Below, piece by piece: positions 9,030 through 17,388 of a DNA stretch of 47,485 nt. The stretch covers positions 1 to 47,485 of the forward strand of contig NZ_QJKB01000022.1 of NCBI RefSeq assembly GCF_003201815.1, in the 5' to 3' direction. Position 1 is the first letter of the stretch. Each line of letters starts with the position of its first letter. The notes under the pieces were generated by a model that saw only the letters and a program-made list of their open reading frames with translations, was not told the DNA's origin and ran no database searches. The stretch comes from Undibacterium pigrum (GTDB taxonomy: Bacteria; Pseudomonadota; Gammaproteobacteria; Burkholderiales; Burkholderiaceae_D). The translations under genes were made by a program, and so were the position numbers.

Positions 9030-9176
9030 TTTTTTTGGCTCCGCAATTGATCTGGCATTATAACCAGTGAAATTAAATCATGAGTCCATCGCTCACAATC
9101 AAGTGATGAGAGTGTATGACAGAGCATATTTGAAAGTGCCATAATAGGGCCTGGCATCAGAATTTCAGGAGTAAAT

Positions 9177-9872
9177 ATGGATTACCTGTTCCCCCCGCTA
9201 CAGCAGGCCGCTGTCCCCATCGCTGGCGGGACTGCTTATTTCCCGGTACACAGGATTTACTGTGTAGGTCGCAATTATGTTGAACATGCCAAAGAAATGG
9301 GATGGACAGGCCGTGAGCCACCATTTTTCTTCATGAAACCTGCAGATGCGGTATTGCCCGTGCTGGCTGGTACTGTAGGTGAAATGCCTTATCCACCAAT
9401 GACAGTCAATTTGCATCACGAAGTCGAACTGGTGGTTGCCATAGGCAGGGGCGGCAAGAATATAACAAGTGAAGAAGCACTCAGCTATATCTGGGGTTAT
9501 GCCGTGGGCCTGGACATGACGCGTCGCGACTTGCAGGCCGAAGCCAAGGACCAGGGCCGGCCATGGTGTACCGCCAAGGGCTTTGATTTTTCTGCACCTA
9601 TAGGGCAAATCCACAGGGCTGACACTGTGCAAGGCATAGGGCAAGCCAGTATCAGTCTGCATGTGAATGGCCAAAGCAGGCAAGACAGCGACACCAGCAA
9701 ATTGATCTGGAGCCTGGCCGAGATCATTGCCTGTTTGTCCGAGCTGTATACTTTGCAGCCTGGTGACCTGATTTTTACAGGTACACCAGCCGGTGTGGCC
9801 GCAGTGCAGCGTGGCGATGTGCTTGAGGCGTCGATCTCTGGTTTGAGTGATTTGAAAATAAAAATGGTGTAA
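9177..9872 (+). CDS. nagK: Fumarylacetoacetate hydrolase family protein, probably fumarylpyruvate hydrolase
   Basis: A 231-residue FAH-family enzyme of the short type. 'YCVGRNYVEHAKEMG' near residue 30, the metal-binding 'LHHEVELVVAIG' and 'GLDMTRRDLQAEAKDQGRPW' are typical, as is 'LIFTGTPAGVAAVQRGD' near the end. In the gentisate pathway this enzyme splits 3-fumarylpyruvate into fumarate and pyruvate; the homologue in tyrosine breakdown acts on fumarylacetoacetate. The next gene, five bases on, is the isomerase that makes its substrate, so the two form an operon. The ring-cleaving dioxygenase is not in the window. A good AGGAG site precedes the start. Confidence 0.85.
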   Translation: MDYLFPPLQQAAVPIAGGTAYFPVHRIYCVGRNYVEHAKEMGWTGREPPFFFMKPADAVLPVLAGTVGEMPYPPMTVNLHHEVELVVAIGRGGKNITSEEALSYIWGYAVGLDMTRRDLQAEAKDQGRPWCTAKGFDFSAPIGQIHRADTVQGIGQASISLHVNGQSRQDSDTSKLIWSLAEIIACLSELYTLQPGDLIFTGTPAGVAAVQRGDVLEASISGLSDLKIKMV

Positions 9873-9877
9873 GCGCA

Positions 9878-10537
9878 ATGATGAAACTTTATGGTTATTT
9901 CCGCAGTTCGGCTTCTTACCGGGTCAGGTTAGCCCTCAATCTCAAGGGCCTGGACTATGAGCAGACATCAGTACATCTGGTAAAAAACGGCGGCGAACAA
10001 CTTGCCCCGGCTTTTCGGGCGCTTAATCCGGATGCGCTGGTGCCTGTTCTTCAGGATGAGCTCGATGGGGAAGCGGCGACACTCACACAGTCGATGGCAA
10101 TTATCGAATACCTCGATGAAGTTTATCCAGACGTTGCCTTATTGCCAGCGCAAGCTATAGATCGTGCTTACGTCAGGTCTTTGGCGCTGTCTATTGCCTG
10201 CGAAATCCATCCCGTCAATAATCTGCGGGTGCTGAAGTATCTGTCAGCTACTCTGCAAGTCACGGATGAACAAAAAAATGCCTGGTATCGTCACTGGTGT
10301 GAAACTGGCCTGGCTATACTGGAGCAAAAGCTGGCAACTGATAAGCGCACCGGACGTTTTTGTTTTGGTGATACACCAGGTTTTGCCGATTGCTTTCTGG
10401 TCCCGCAAATTTACAATGCCCAGCGTTTTAAGTGCGATTTGAGCGGTATGCCTACGCTCATGCGTATTAATCAGGCTTGCATTGAGCACCCGGCCTTCAT
10501 CAAGGCAGCACCTGCCAATCAGCCTGACGCAGAATAG
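9878..10537 (+). CDS. nagL: Zeta-class glutathione transferase: maleylpyruvate/maleylacetoacetate isomerase
   Basis: A 219-residue GST. The N-terminal thioredoxin-like domain starts 'KLYGYFRSSASYRVRLALNL' with the zeta-class SSxS...RV motif; the usual Cys of SSCS is Ala here, as in many proteobacterial homologues, so isomerisation would rely on the Ser and bound glutathione. 'LNPDALVPVLQDE' and 'TQSMAIIEYLDEVYP' form the glutathione site. It isomerises maleylpyruvate (or maleylacetoacetate) to the fumaryl form, feeding the hydrolase encoded just upstream. Whether the pathway is gentisate or homogentisate cannot be settled from the window. Confidence 0.85.
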   Translation: MMKLYGYFRSSASYRVRLALNLKGLDYEQTSVHLVKNGGEQLAPAFRALNPDALVPVLQDELDGEAATLTQSMAIIEYLDEVYPDVALLPAQAIDRAYVRSLALSIACEIHPVNNLRVLKYLSATLQVTDEQKNAWYRHWCETGLAILEQKLATDKRTGRFCFGDTPGFADCFLVPQIYNAQRFKCDLSGMPTLMRINQACIEHPAFIKAAPANQPDAE

Positions 10538-10595
10538 CTGTTCGTTAAATTGTCTGCATGCGATGGCATTCGATTATCCATAGCATGCGACAGAC

Positions 10596-10623
10596 AAAAA
10601 AAGGGGCCCGAAAACTGGCCCCT
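10596..10623 (-). terminator. Terminator of the receiver-protein gene
   Basis: A 7 bp stem (AGGGGCC at 10602-10608 with GGCCCCT at 10617-10623) is followed on the minus strand by seven T residues (10596-10602 are A on the plus strand). It lies downstream of the minus-strand gene at 10687-11337 and has no U-tract for the plus strand. Confidence 0.8.
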
Positions 10624-10686
10624 GGCATTTCCCGCTGCATAAGCAAAAATATCGCTAAGTCTTCATATCGTAAGTCTTAAAATTTC

Positions 10687-11337
10687 TCAATTCGGCAGAT
10701 CAGTATTGTCGTGGCTACTTGCCAGCGTATCGTTGAGCACAGAAATCAGCAGAGAGCGTGTCAATTTTGATTTGGTCGTATAACCGTCAATGGCGAACTC
10801 TTCACTGACTTGCTGTTCAGGTGCATAGCCTGGTTGTCCGGTACGTAATACGATGCGCAGATTGGTCAGTGCCATTTCATTGCGGATGATATTCACCAGT
10901 TTCAAACCTGCATCAACGGTTTCCATCACCACATCCAGCAAGACCAGTGCAATATCAGGGTTGGCGCTGATGACAGCGCGCGCTTCTTTGGCAGAATAGG
11001 CGTGTATGAATTCCAGTGGGCGGTCATGAATTTTTACGCCGCTCAAAGCAAGGAGTGTAGTGTCATGGACATTGCTGTCGTCGTCAGCAATCAATATTTT
11101 CCAGGGATGTAAATCCAGTTTTGGTTGCAGGCTGTCTTCATCTTCTTCTATAAAGTCGATGATGTCATCATCCTGGTCAGCACCTAATACGCCGTCAGAA
11201 ATAGCTGCATTACCCCAATAAGAGTATCTTCCCAAACCCGGTGATCGTTCGTTTTTTGACAAAATTTCAACAGCCATTTTGCCAACGTAAAGATCACTTT
11301 GTAACAAGCCGGGTATCCTACTGTGTTGGTTCTTCAT
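10687..11337 (-). CDS. Response-regulator receiver protein without output domain
   Basis: A 216-residue protein from ATG 11337 (AGGGAG site upstream; a longer frame from 11415 is unlikely). After about 78 residues of acidic, poorly structured sequence comes a receiver domain: 'KILIADDDSNVHDTTLLALS', phospho-acceptor Asp135 in 'LVLLDVVMETVDAGLKLV', and 'IVLRTGQPGYAPEQQV'. That last pattern is the one seen in receivers followed by DUF3369, but no DUF3369 or other effector follows here. It is divergent from a large membrane histidine kinase, so the two are a likely pair. It may act as a phosphate sink or by protein contact. Confidence 0.85.
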   Translation of the reverse strand: MKNQHSRIPGLLQSDLYVGKMAVEILSKNERSPGLGRYSYWGNAAISDGVLGADQDDDIIDFIEEDEDSLQPKLDLHPWKILIADDDSNVHDTTLLALSGVKIHDRPLEFIHAYSAKEARAVISANPDIALVLLDVVMETVDAGLKLVNIIRNEMALTNLRIVLRTGQPGYAPEQQVSEEFAIDGYTTKSKLTRSLLISVLNDTLASSHDNTDLPN

Positions 11338-11591
11338 CAGTGTGCTCCCTGTTGCTTGAATTTTGCCTAGCTTCAATTCAATCTTATGTGAAGCAGACAG
11401 CATAATCAAGACCAAAAAATTTGGAAAGTGTTAAATAATGATTATTGCAACACTTACTCTCTATGATTATTGATATATGTCGCTAATTGCCTCGATTTTC
11501 AATGCTACTATTCATCAGGAACAGCAAACCTGAATCAGGGGCAGGTGAGTTGCTGCAAGCTTTTTCTGTGCGGTCGTCCAAGTTATAGTCA

Positions 11592-14339
11592 ATGCCTACT
11601 GTCTATCTTCCTGCTGCCATTATCTCTTCTCTGGTCACTTCTTTCCTGACCATGCTGGTGCTGTTTTATGTACAGCATTTACACGTGCACGCAAGAGCAA
11701 CGCGTTGCTGGGCACTGGCTTATGCTTGTCTGGTATTGAAACAGGCCTGCATTTTTCTTGGTGATATCCAGGCACCGGTATTGAATCTCATCGCAGACAT
11801 TTTTTTGCTGGCTTATATCTGTTACCTGTGGGCGGGTATTAGGATATTCCATGGCGTGACTGTGTATGTGATGCCCGTCATGCTGGGTTTTGCGATTGCT
11901 GCCCTGTGGCTGTTGATGGCTTTCCTGACGGCGGTGCAGCCATTGTGGCGCATGCTGCCAGTGTATGTCGTTTCAGGTGTTGTCCTGATGTGGGCGGCAA
12001 GCTGCTTTTGGCGCGTTCGCAATGAAAAGCATAAGCTGGGTTTTATCTTGCTGGGGACGCTGCTATTTTTGCGTGGCCTGCATTTGCTGGACTTGCCCTT
12101 TTTGCGTGAGCGCCCTGAATATGCAGCGCTCGGTTATGAAATAAGTGCCTTCCTTGACCTTGCCATAGGCATGCTTTTTTTGGTAGCTGCCTTGTTGCGG
12201 CAACAGGATGATGTCGAGCGCGTTAACCACGACCTGAAGCAGGAGATGGAAGAGCGCAAAAACATAGAGCGCCTCTCCAAAGAGCGGGAAACCCTGTTCG
12301 AAAAAGTATTTCAGATGGTGCCAGATGTGCTGACTATCTGCCGTGAAAAGGATGGACGCTACCTGGAAGTGAATCGCCATTGGGAAACCATTACAGGTTA
12401 TGCCAGGGATGAAACTCTGGGGCGTTATTCACTGGAATTAAACTTATGGGTGGATGTCGATCTGCGCGCAGAAATGCTGGAGATATTAGGACGCGATGGT
12501 GAAGTCAATAATTTTGAGGGCGTCTACAGACATAAGCAAGGCCATACCTACAATGTACTGATTTCTGGCACGCGTTTTGATGTTGGTGGTGAACCGTATA
12601 TTGCCTATGCCATGCAAGACATCTCGGCATTGCGCAAGGTAGAGCAATTGCAGGAGCAGGCAGAGCGTGAGTTGCAGGAGCGCGAAAAATTATTGTCAAC
12701 TGTCTTTCAGCTTGTTCCCGATACTCTGACCATCACCAAAATGAGCACCGGTGAATATATTGAAGTCAACCGCAACTGGGAACCTATTTCCGGCTACACC
12801 CGCGACGAAGTCCTGGGCCGTACTTCCAACGATATCAAATTGTGGCATCAGCCTGAACAACGTGATGAACTCATCAGCCGCATACGTCAGGATGGTGAAG
12901 TCCATAATATGCAAATCGCATTCCGGCACAAGCAGGGTTATATCAGTCAGTGCATGGTTTCGGGATCACAGTTCGAGGCAGGCAATGAATCCTATCTGCT
13001 GCTGTCTTCGCACAATATAGATCAGGAACTCAGTGCAGAAGCTGCGCGCTTGCAAGTTGAATCCCTGCTGCGCGAAAATGAACAAAAATATTCCACCTTG
13101 TTCCAGTTATCCCCCATACCTTTGGGTCTGGTGGATGTGCAGACGGATACCATGGTAGAAGTCAATGATGTCTGGCTCAAGGAATTTTCCTATCAACGCG
13201 AAGATATTCTTGGCCGCACCACCATGGAAATGGGATTTGTTGCTCAAGCCGAGGAAAGGCAAAAATTTAATGACGACCTTGGGCGCGACAAGAAAGTCGA
13301 CCAGCTTGAGGTTCGCATCAAGGCATCAACTGGCCAGGAAATGATTTTCCTGTTGTCGGCCAGGCTGATCAGAATGCATGGCAAGCCCATGTGCATTTTC
13401 TCTTTGCTGAACGTCACCCGGCAGGTACAAATAGAGCAGGAAATTCGCGAGATGACGACACAGCTTGAAGAGCGTGTCAGATTGCGTACTTTGAACCTGC
13501 AACAAGCCAATGCTGAACTGGCTGCGGCAATGGAATCCTTGCGTCATACCCAGGATGAACTGGTACGTTCTGAAAAAATGGCAGCACTGGGTTCACTCGT
13601 GGCTGGCGTGGCGCATGAACTCAATACCCCGATAGGTAATAGCGTCACGGTGGCGAGTACCCTGCAAGACAAGACCACGGATATGCTGCGGGATTTTAAG
13701 GAAGGCAAGCTCAAGCGATCTGCCCTGGAAAGCTATCTTGAAAATGCAGAAGCAGGAACAGCCCTGCTGATGCGCACCCTCGGCATGGCGCGTGAATTGA
13801 TACGCAGCTTCAAGCAGGTAGCTGTCGATCAGTCCAGCAGCCACAGGCGGCAATTTGATTTGCGGATAGCGCTGGAAGAACTCATCGTTACCCTGGCACC
13901 CATGTATAAAAGCACGCCCTATGCACTGGTGACTGAACTTGCTCCTGGCATCATGATGGACAGTTACCCGGGACCGATAGGGCAAATCATCACCAACTTC
14001 ATGACCAATGCACTGACCCATGCATTTGAACACCATGACAGCGGTGAGATGCGCCTGAATACGCAGTTGCTGGAGGGGGACCAGGTACAAATCGTGTTTA
14101 CTGACAATGGCTCAGGCATGAGCGAGCAAATACAAAAGCGGGTATTTGATCCTTTCTTCACCACCAAGCTGGGGCAGGGCGGGTCTGGCCTGGGCATGAA
14201 TATCGTCTATAACCTGGTGACTGGTGTGTTGGGCGGCAGCATACAACTGGATAGCAAACCAGGCGATGGGACCAGCTTCACGCTCATCATCCCGCTGGTA
14301 GCGCCACAATTGCAGGCCGACAATAGCAAGAAGGCATGA
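11592..14339 (+). CDS. Membrane sensor histidine kinase with three PAS domains
   Basis: A 915-residue kinase. Residues about 1-205 hold six to seven membrane helices with little periplasmic loop, so the input module is itself membrane-embedded. Then come a coiled coil and three related PAS domains (about 235-350, 365-480, 495-610), two of which share 'DGRYLEVNRHWE'/'TGEYIEVNRNWE'. After another coiled coil lies the dimerisation helix with phospho-accepting His675 in 'MAALGSLVAGVAHELNTPIG', and a HATPase domain with 'FMTNALTHAFEH' (N box), 'FTDNGSGMSEQI' and 'GGSGLGMNIVYNLV'. No receiver is fused, and the divergent receiver gene supplies one. The signal is unknown. No clear Shine-Dalgarno site precedes the ATG. 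Confidence 0.9.
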   Translation: MPTVYLPAAIISSLVTSFLTMLVLFYVQHLHVHARATRCWALAYACLVLKQACIFLGDIQAPVLNLIADIFLLAYICYLWAGIRIFHGVTVYVMPVMLGFAIAALWLLMAFLTAVQPLWRMLPVYVVSGVVLMWAASCFWRVRNEKHKLGFILLGTLLFLRGLHLLDLPFLRERPEYAALGYEISAFLDLAIGMLFLVAALLRQQDDVERVNHDLKQEMEERKNIERLSKERETLFEKVFQMVPDVLTICREKDGRYLEVNRHWETITGYARDETLGRYSLELNLWVDVDLRAEMLEILGRDGEVNNFEGVYRHKQGHTYNVLISGTRFDVGGEPYIAYAMQDISALRKVEQLQEQAERELQEREKLLSTVFQLVPDTLTITKMSTGEYIEVNRNWEPISGYTRDEVLGRTSNDIKLWHQPEQRDELISRIRQDGEVHNMQIAFRHKQGYISQCMVSGSQFEAGNESYLLLSSHNIDQELSAEAARLQVESLLRENEQKYSTLFQLSPIPLGLVDVQTDTMVEVNDVWLKEFSYQREDILGRTTMEMGFVAQAEERQKFNDDLGRDKKVDQLEVRIKASTGQEMIFLLSARLIRMHGKPMCIFSLLNVTRQVQIEQEIREMTTQLEERVRLRTLNLQQANAELAAAMESLRHTQDELVRSEKMAALGSLVAGVAHELNTPIGNSVTVASTLQDKTTDMLRDFKEGKLKRSALESYLENAEAGTALLMRTLGMARELIRSFKQVAVDQSSSHRRQFDLRIALEELIVTLAPMYKSTPYALVTELAPGIMMDSYPGPIGQIITNFMTNALTHAFEHHDSGEMRLNTQLLEGDQVQIVFTDNGSGMSEQIQKRVFDPFFTTKLGQGGSGLGMNIVYNLVTGVLGGSIQLDSKPGDGTSFTLIIPLVAPQLQADNSKKA

Positions 14340-14475
14340 CATTGCCTGGCCGGTATCTTGGCACTAGCCAATGATTTTATGGCAATATCAGCCTGCATCA
14401 AAATAATACGGCAAGCTGCCACAATTATTTTCCATTCAGATGCAATATTCTCTGTGACTGTGCGTCTACACAGGT

Positions 14476-15048
14476 ATGGAGACTACACATAACCCACACG
14501 AGCTGATGACTGATCAGGATAATCACATCACCGAAACGGTCAGGCGCGAACGCGGGCGGCTGGGTAGTTTCATACGCAAGCGTGTCGCCGATGCCAGCGA
14601 GGCGGAGGACATATTGCAAGATGTGTTTTATGAGCTGGTCGAAGCTTACCGCCTGCCCGAACCTATAGAACAGGTCGGTGCCTGGCTGTTCAGGGTGGCA
14701 CGCAACCGCATCATAGACCGCTTCCGCAAGAAAAAGGAAGTTGCCCTGCCTGATCTGGAGGAGGGTAGTGAAGATGAAGCATGGCTGGATAAAGTCTTGC
14801 CATCCAGTGATGAGGGGCCAGAAGCTGCCTACGCCCGCAATGTCATGCTGGAAGAATTGTATGAGGCACTCGATGAATTGCCAGAAGAGCAGCGCGATGC
14901 CTTCATAGGCCATGAAATCGAAGGCCTGAGTTTTAAAGAAATGTCTGCCGCCACTGGCCTGGGTGTGAACACCCTGCTGGCGCGCAAACGCTATGCAGTC
15001 TTGCACTTGCGAACCCGCCTGCAAGACTTACTGGATGAATTTAATTAA
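14476..15048 (+). CDS. ECF-type sigma-70 family RNA polymerase sigma factor
   Basis: A 190-residue sigma factor with region 2 ('IRKRVADASEAEDILQDVFY', 'VGAWLFRVARNRIIDRFRKK') and region 4 ('LDELPEEQRDAFIGHEIEGL', 'SFKEMSAATGLGVNTLLARK'). These bind the -10 and -35 elements of target promoters. ATG 14476 has an AGG too close to it; ATG 14506 (MTDQDNHITE) has a better spaced GAG and is a fair alternative. The next gene, 12 bases on, is a His-rich membrane protein, in the place where an anti-sigma factor often lies, and a ferredoxin follows. Joint expression suggests a metal or redox stress regulon, which is inference. Confidence 0.9.
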   Translation: METTHNPHELMTDQDNHITETVRRERGRLGSFIRKRVADASEAEDILQDVFYELVEAYRLPEPIEQVGAWLFRVARNRIIDRFRKKKEVALPDLEEGSEDEAWLDKVLPSSDEGPEAAYARNVMLEELYEALDELPEEQRDAFIGHEIEGLSFKEMSAATGLGVNTLLARKRYAVLHLRTRLQDLLDEFN

Positions 15049-15060
15049 GTGGAGTTTCAT

Positions 15061-15462
15061 ATGTTAATGAGATTGAGAGTATTGAAAATAATGGTATTGG
15101 TCGTTGCTGGCATCAGCGCCTTGAGCTGGGTAGTCATGATGCTGTGGAACTGGCTCATGCCTGCCTTGTTTGTCGGTGCCCGCAGCATAGATTTTTTACA
15201 GTCACTGGGCTTGCTGGTGTTGAGTAAAATCCTGTTTGGCGGCATGCGCGGTCATGGCGGCTGGCACAGGCACCATGATCATCATTGCCACCATCGTCGC
15301 TGGGAAAAACTGACGCCAGAAGAGCGTGAGAAATTCAAGCATGGCATGTTTGGCCGCAGAAGGCACAGGGATGAAAAGCATGGCCATCACCATGGCAGCC
15401 ATGATAATCACCAGAGTAATCATCAAAGCAATCATCAAAGTAATGAGCAAGAGCGAGCCTGA
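15061..15462 (+). CDS. His-rich membrane protein linked to the ECF sigma factor
   Basis: A 133-residue protein from ATG 15061, with GTGGAG six bases upstream. Two hydrophobic segments (about residues 8-30 and 38-60) are followed by a cytoplasmic tail crowded with His: 'HGGWHRHHDHHCHHRRW', then 'LTPEEREKFKHGMFGRRRH', then 'HGHHHGSHDNHQ' and three NHQS-type repeats. The arrangement ECF sigma plus a small two-helix protein with a 'WEKLTPEEREKF' segment recurs in other bacteria, but I know of no proven role; an anti-sigma or metal-sensing function is possible. The end overlaps the likely coding frame of the ferredoxin if that one starts at 15443. Confidence 0.7.
   Translation: MLMRLRVLKIMVLVVAGISALSWVVMMLWNWLMPALFVGARSIDFLQSLGLLVLSKILFGGMRGHGGWHRHHDHHCHHRRWEKLTPEEREKFKHGMFGRRRHRDEKHGHHHGSHDNHQSNHQSNHQSNEQERA
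15409..15444 (+). repeat. Three 12-base tandem repeats inside the His-rich gene
   Basis: Units CACCAGAGTAAT, CATCAAAGCAAT and CATCAAAGTAAT follow each other and encode HQSN three times. Slippage at such a repeat can change the tail length in frame. Confidence 0.8.
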
Positions 15463-15463
15463 T

Positions 15464-15760
15464 ATGTCGCCAGCAAAAGAGGTGTTATGCAAAGAGGAAG
15501 CTGGCGTCATCATCCCTTTCGTCAACTTCAGCAAATGCGAAGGTAAGGCCGATTGCGTGCCAGTTTGCCCGGAAAACGTCTTTGAAGTTCGTCGTATCGA
15601 CGACAAAGACTATAAGCAACTGGGCTTGCTGGCGCAACTCAAACTGCGAGTCCATGGCATGAAGGTGGCCTACACCCCGCTGGCAGATGCCTGCCGGGCT
15701 TGTGGTTTGTGCGTGACAGCCTGTCCAGAAAAGGCCATCAGCTTACGGCGCTCAACATAA
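15464..15760 (+). CDS. Ferredoxin with two iron-sulfur cluster motifs
   Basis: A 98-residue protein. The second motif is complete (CRACGLCVTACP), giving four Cys for a 4Fe-4S cluster with the usual exchange of the fourth ligand. The first motif is CEGKADCVPVCP: it has a Cys-x5-Cys-x3-Cys-Pro spacing and lacks the CxxC pair, so the first cluster has one ligand fewer and may be 3Fe-4S or have another ligand. The start could be ATG 15464 (MSPAKEVLCKEE) or ATG 15443, which overlaps the previous gene by 20 bases. As third gene after the ECF sigma factor it may supply electrons in that regulon. Confidence 0.8.
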   Translation: MSPAKEVLCKEEAGVIIPFVNFSKCEGKADCVPVCPENVFEVRRIDDKDYKQLGLLAQLKLRVHGMKVAYTPLADACRACGLCVTACPEKAISLRRST

Positions 15761-15855
15761 GAACTCCATGCTTATTTACATGGATATTATGTTGATGTTT
15801 TAAAATAGTCATTTGCGCTCATATTGTGAGCACTGTTACCCGCAAAGGAGCATTG

Positions 15856-16335
15856 ATGACTATCGTAGTTCGTGAGGCAGTGTCAGATGATCTTGAACAA
15901 ATCGTGCAACTGCGCATGCGCCTGTTCGACAAGCTTGTCGATTTTAATCATGGCAAGGCTGTAGATGATGATCTGTTGCAGTCTACGCGCACTTATTTCC
16001 GTGAAGCTTTTCAAAACGGCGCGTGCAAAACCTGGGTAGCGCAAACCGGGGAACACATCGTCGCCTGCGGTTCGCTCGCGATCTTTGTGCGCCCTCCGTA
16101 TCCGGGTAATGTAGCAGGCAGGGATGCCTATTTGCTCAATATGTATACGCTGGCAGAATACCGTAAGCAAGGCCTGGCCAGACAGATATTGCAGCACGCC
16201 ATGCGTTATGCGCATGAGCAAGGTTTTGCAAAAATCTGGTTGCATGCGACTGAAGACGGTCAGGCCCTATATGCGTCTGAAGGTTTTGAGCCATCCAGTC
16301 AGTACATGGAATGGGAAGTCAACCCAGGGGTATAG
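15856..16335 (+). CDS. GNAT family N-acetyltransferase
   Basis: A 159-residue single-domain GNAT enzyme. ATG 15856 has AGGAG five bases upstream, so the in-frame ATG at 15826 is not needed. 'IVVREAVSDDLEQIVQLRMR' is the usual first strand and helix, and 'LNMYTLAEYRKQGLARQILQ' holds the acetyl-CoA pyrophosphate loop (RKQGLA). The C-terminus 'KIWLHATEDGQALYASEGFE' is typical too. The family transfers acetyl from acetyl-CoA to an amine; the acceptor cannot be predicted. Its stop overlaps the Shine-Dalgarno region of the AraC gene two bases on, so the two are co-expressed. Confidence 0.88.
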   Translation: MTIVVREAVSDDLEQIVQLRMRLFDKLVDFNHGKAVDDDLLQSTRTYFREAFQNGACKTWVAQTGEHIVACGSLAIFVRPPYPGNVAGRDAYLLNMYTLAEYRKQGLARQILQHAMRYAHEQGFAKIWLHATEDGQALYASEGFEPSSQYMEWEVNPGV

Positions 16336-16337
16336 GC

Positions 16338-17288
16338 ATGAGCGACCTCAGACCGGACAAGCCTTCACAGTACCAATCCCACTACCAGGCCCGTATGCAC
16401 AGGGTGCTGGAGCATATAGACCGCCATCTCGATCAGTCACTTGATCTGGAGGTGCTGGCCGGGGTCGCGCATTTTTCTCCATTTCATTTTCATCGACTGT
16501 TTGCTGCCTGGATGGGCGAGCGCTTGGGCGACTATGTGCGCCGCCGGCGTCTTGAAGTGGCCGCATTTCGTTTGTTTGCGCAAGCTGGCACGCCAGTGCT
16601 GGACATTGCCTTGTCTGTCGGTTTTGGTTCAGCAGAAGCCTTTACCAGGGCATTCAAGGACAGGTTTGCCTATACACCTGCTGCCTGGCGGCAATATCAA
16701 GTAGAGCTGCACCGCGCAAATAGCAAGATTAATCAAGTCTTGAGCAAGAATGATCAATTGCTATCCTATGCTTCCTTCCATAATGGAATCTCTGCCAACT
16801 TGAAACAGGTTAACAGCATGGACGTTAAATTAATACACAGAGCTGAAGTCAGGATCGCCTATCTGTGCCACATCGGCCCCTATGGTGCATCAGTAGGCCA
16901 GTTCTGGGCCGACACTGTTGTACCCTGGATGGCCATGCATGATCTCTTTGGCAGGGCGCGCTACGGCATCAGCCATGATGACCCCAGTATCACCGAACCT
17001 GCGCTATGCCGTTATGATGCCGCGGTTGAGTTGCCAGGTAATGCCGATGTCCCTGGCAATGCTTTGCTGACCAGCATACCGGGTGGTGAATACGCTGCCC
17101 TCAGTTTTGAAGGGACCAACGCAGAAATAGGGGCAGCCTGGACAGCCATCTTGCGCGACTGGTTACCTTCCAGCGGCTATCAACTCGATGCCCGGCCCTG
17201 CTTTGAATATTACTCAACCAATTCCTGCTTTGATCCTGAGACTGGCGTCTTTGATTGCGACATCTGCATTCCCGTCGTACCTCTCTGA
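16338..17288 (+). CDS. AraC-family regulator with GyrI-like effector-binding domain
   Basis: A 316-residue regulator from ATG 16338, with AGGGG seven bases upstream. The N-terminal half is the double helix-turn-helix of AraC proteins ('VLEHIDRHLDQSLDLEVLAG', 'FSPFHFHRLFAAWMGERLGD', 'VLDIALSVGFGSAEAFTRAF'). The C-terminal half (about 160-316) is a GyrI-like domain, starting 'DVKLIHRAEVRIAYLCHIGP', which in relatives binds small hydrophobic or cationic molecules. This order (HTH first, GyrI last) is that of the Rob/TipA-like AraC group linked to drug and stress responses. It is probably transcribed together with the upstream GNAT gene. Confidence 0.9.
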   Translation: MSDLRPDKPSQYQSHYQARMHRVLEHIDRHLDQSLDLEVLAGVAHFSPFHFHRLFAAWMGERLGDYVRRRRLEVAAFRLFAQAGTPVLDIALSVGFGSAEAFTRAFKDRFAYTPAAWRQYQVELHRANSKINQVLSKNDQLLSYASFHNGISANLKQVNSMDVKLIHRAEVRIAYLCHIGPYGASVGQFWADTVVPWMAMHDLFGRARYGISHDDPSITEPALCRYDAAVELPGNADVPGNALLTSIPGGEYAALSFEGTNAEIGAAWTAILRDWLPSSGYQLDARPCFEYYSTNSCFDPETGVFDCDICIPVVPL

Positions 17289-17388
17289 ACACATAGTTCT
17301 AATTTAAATCTTACTTGCATGGACATGCGCGCAGGCATACGCCGCGCCATTGCCTGCTAGCGCCCATCATTTTAAAGAGTAGGCTTCC

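Noticed and set aside
15409..15444. Non-coding minisatellite
   Set aside because: The repeats are multiples of three and lie in frame within the His-rich membrane protein gene.
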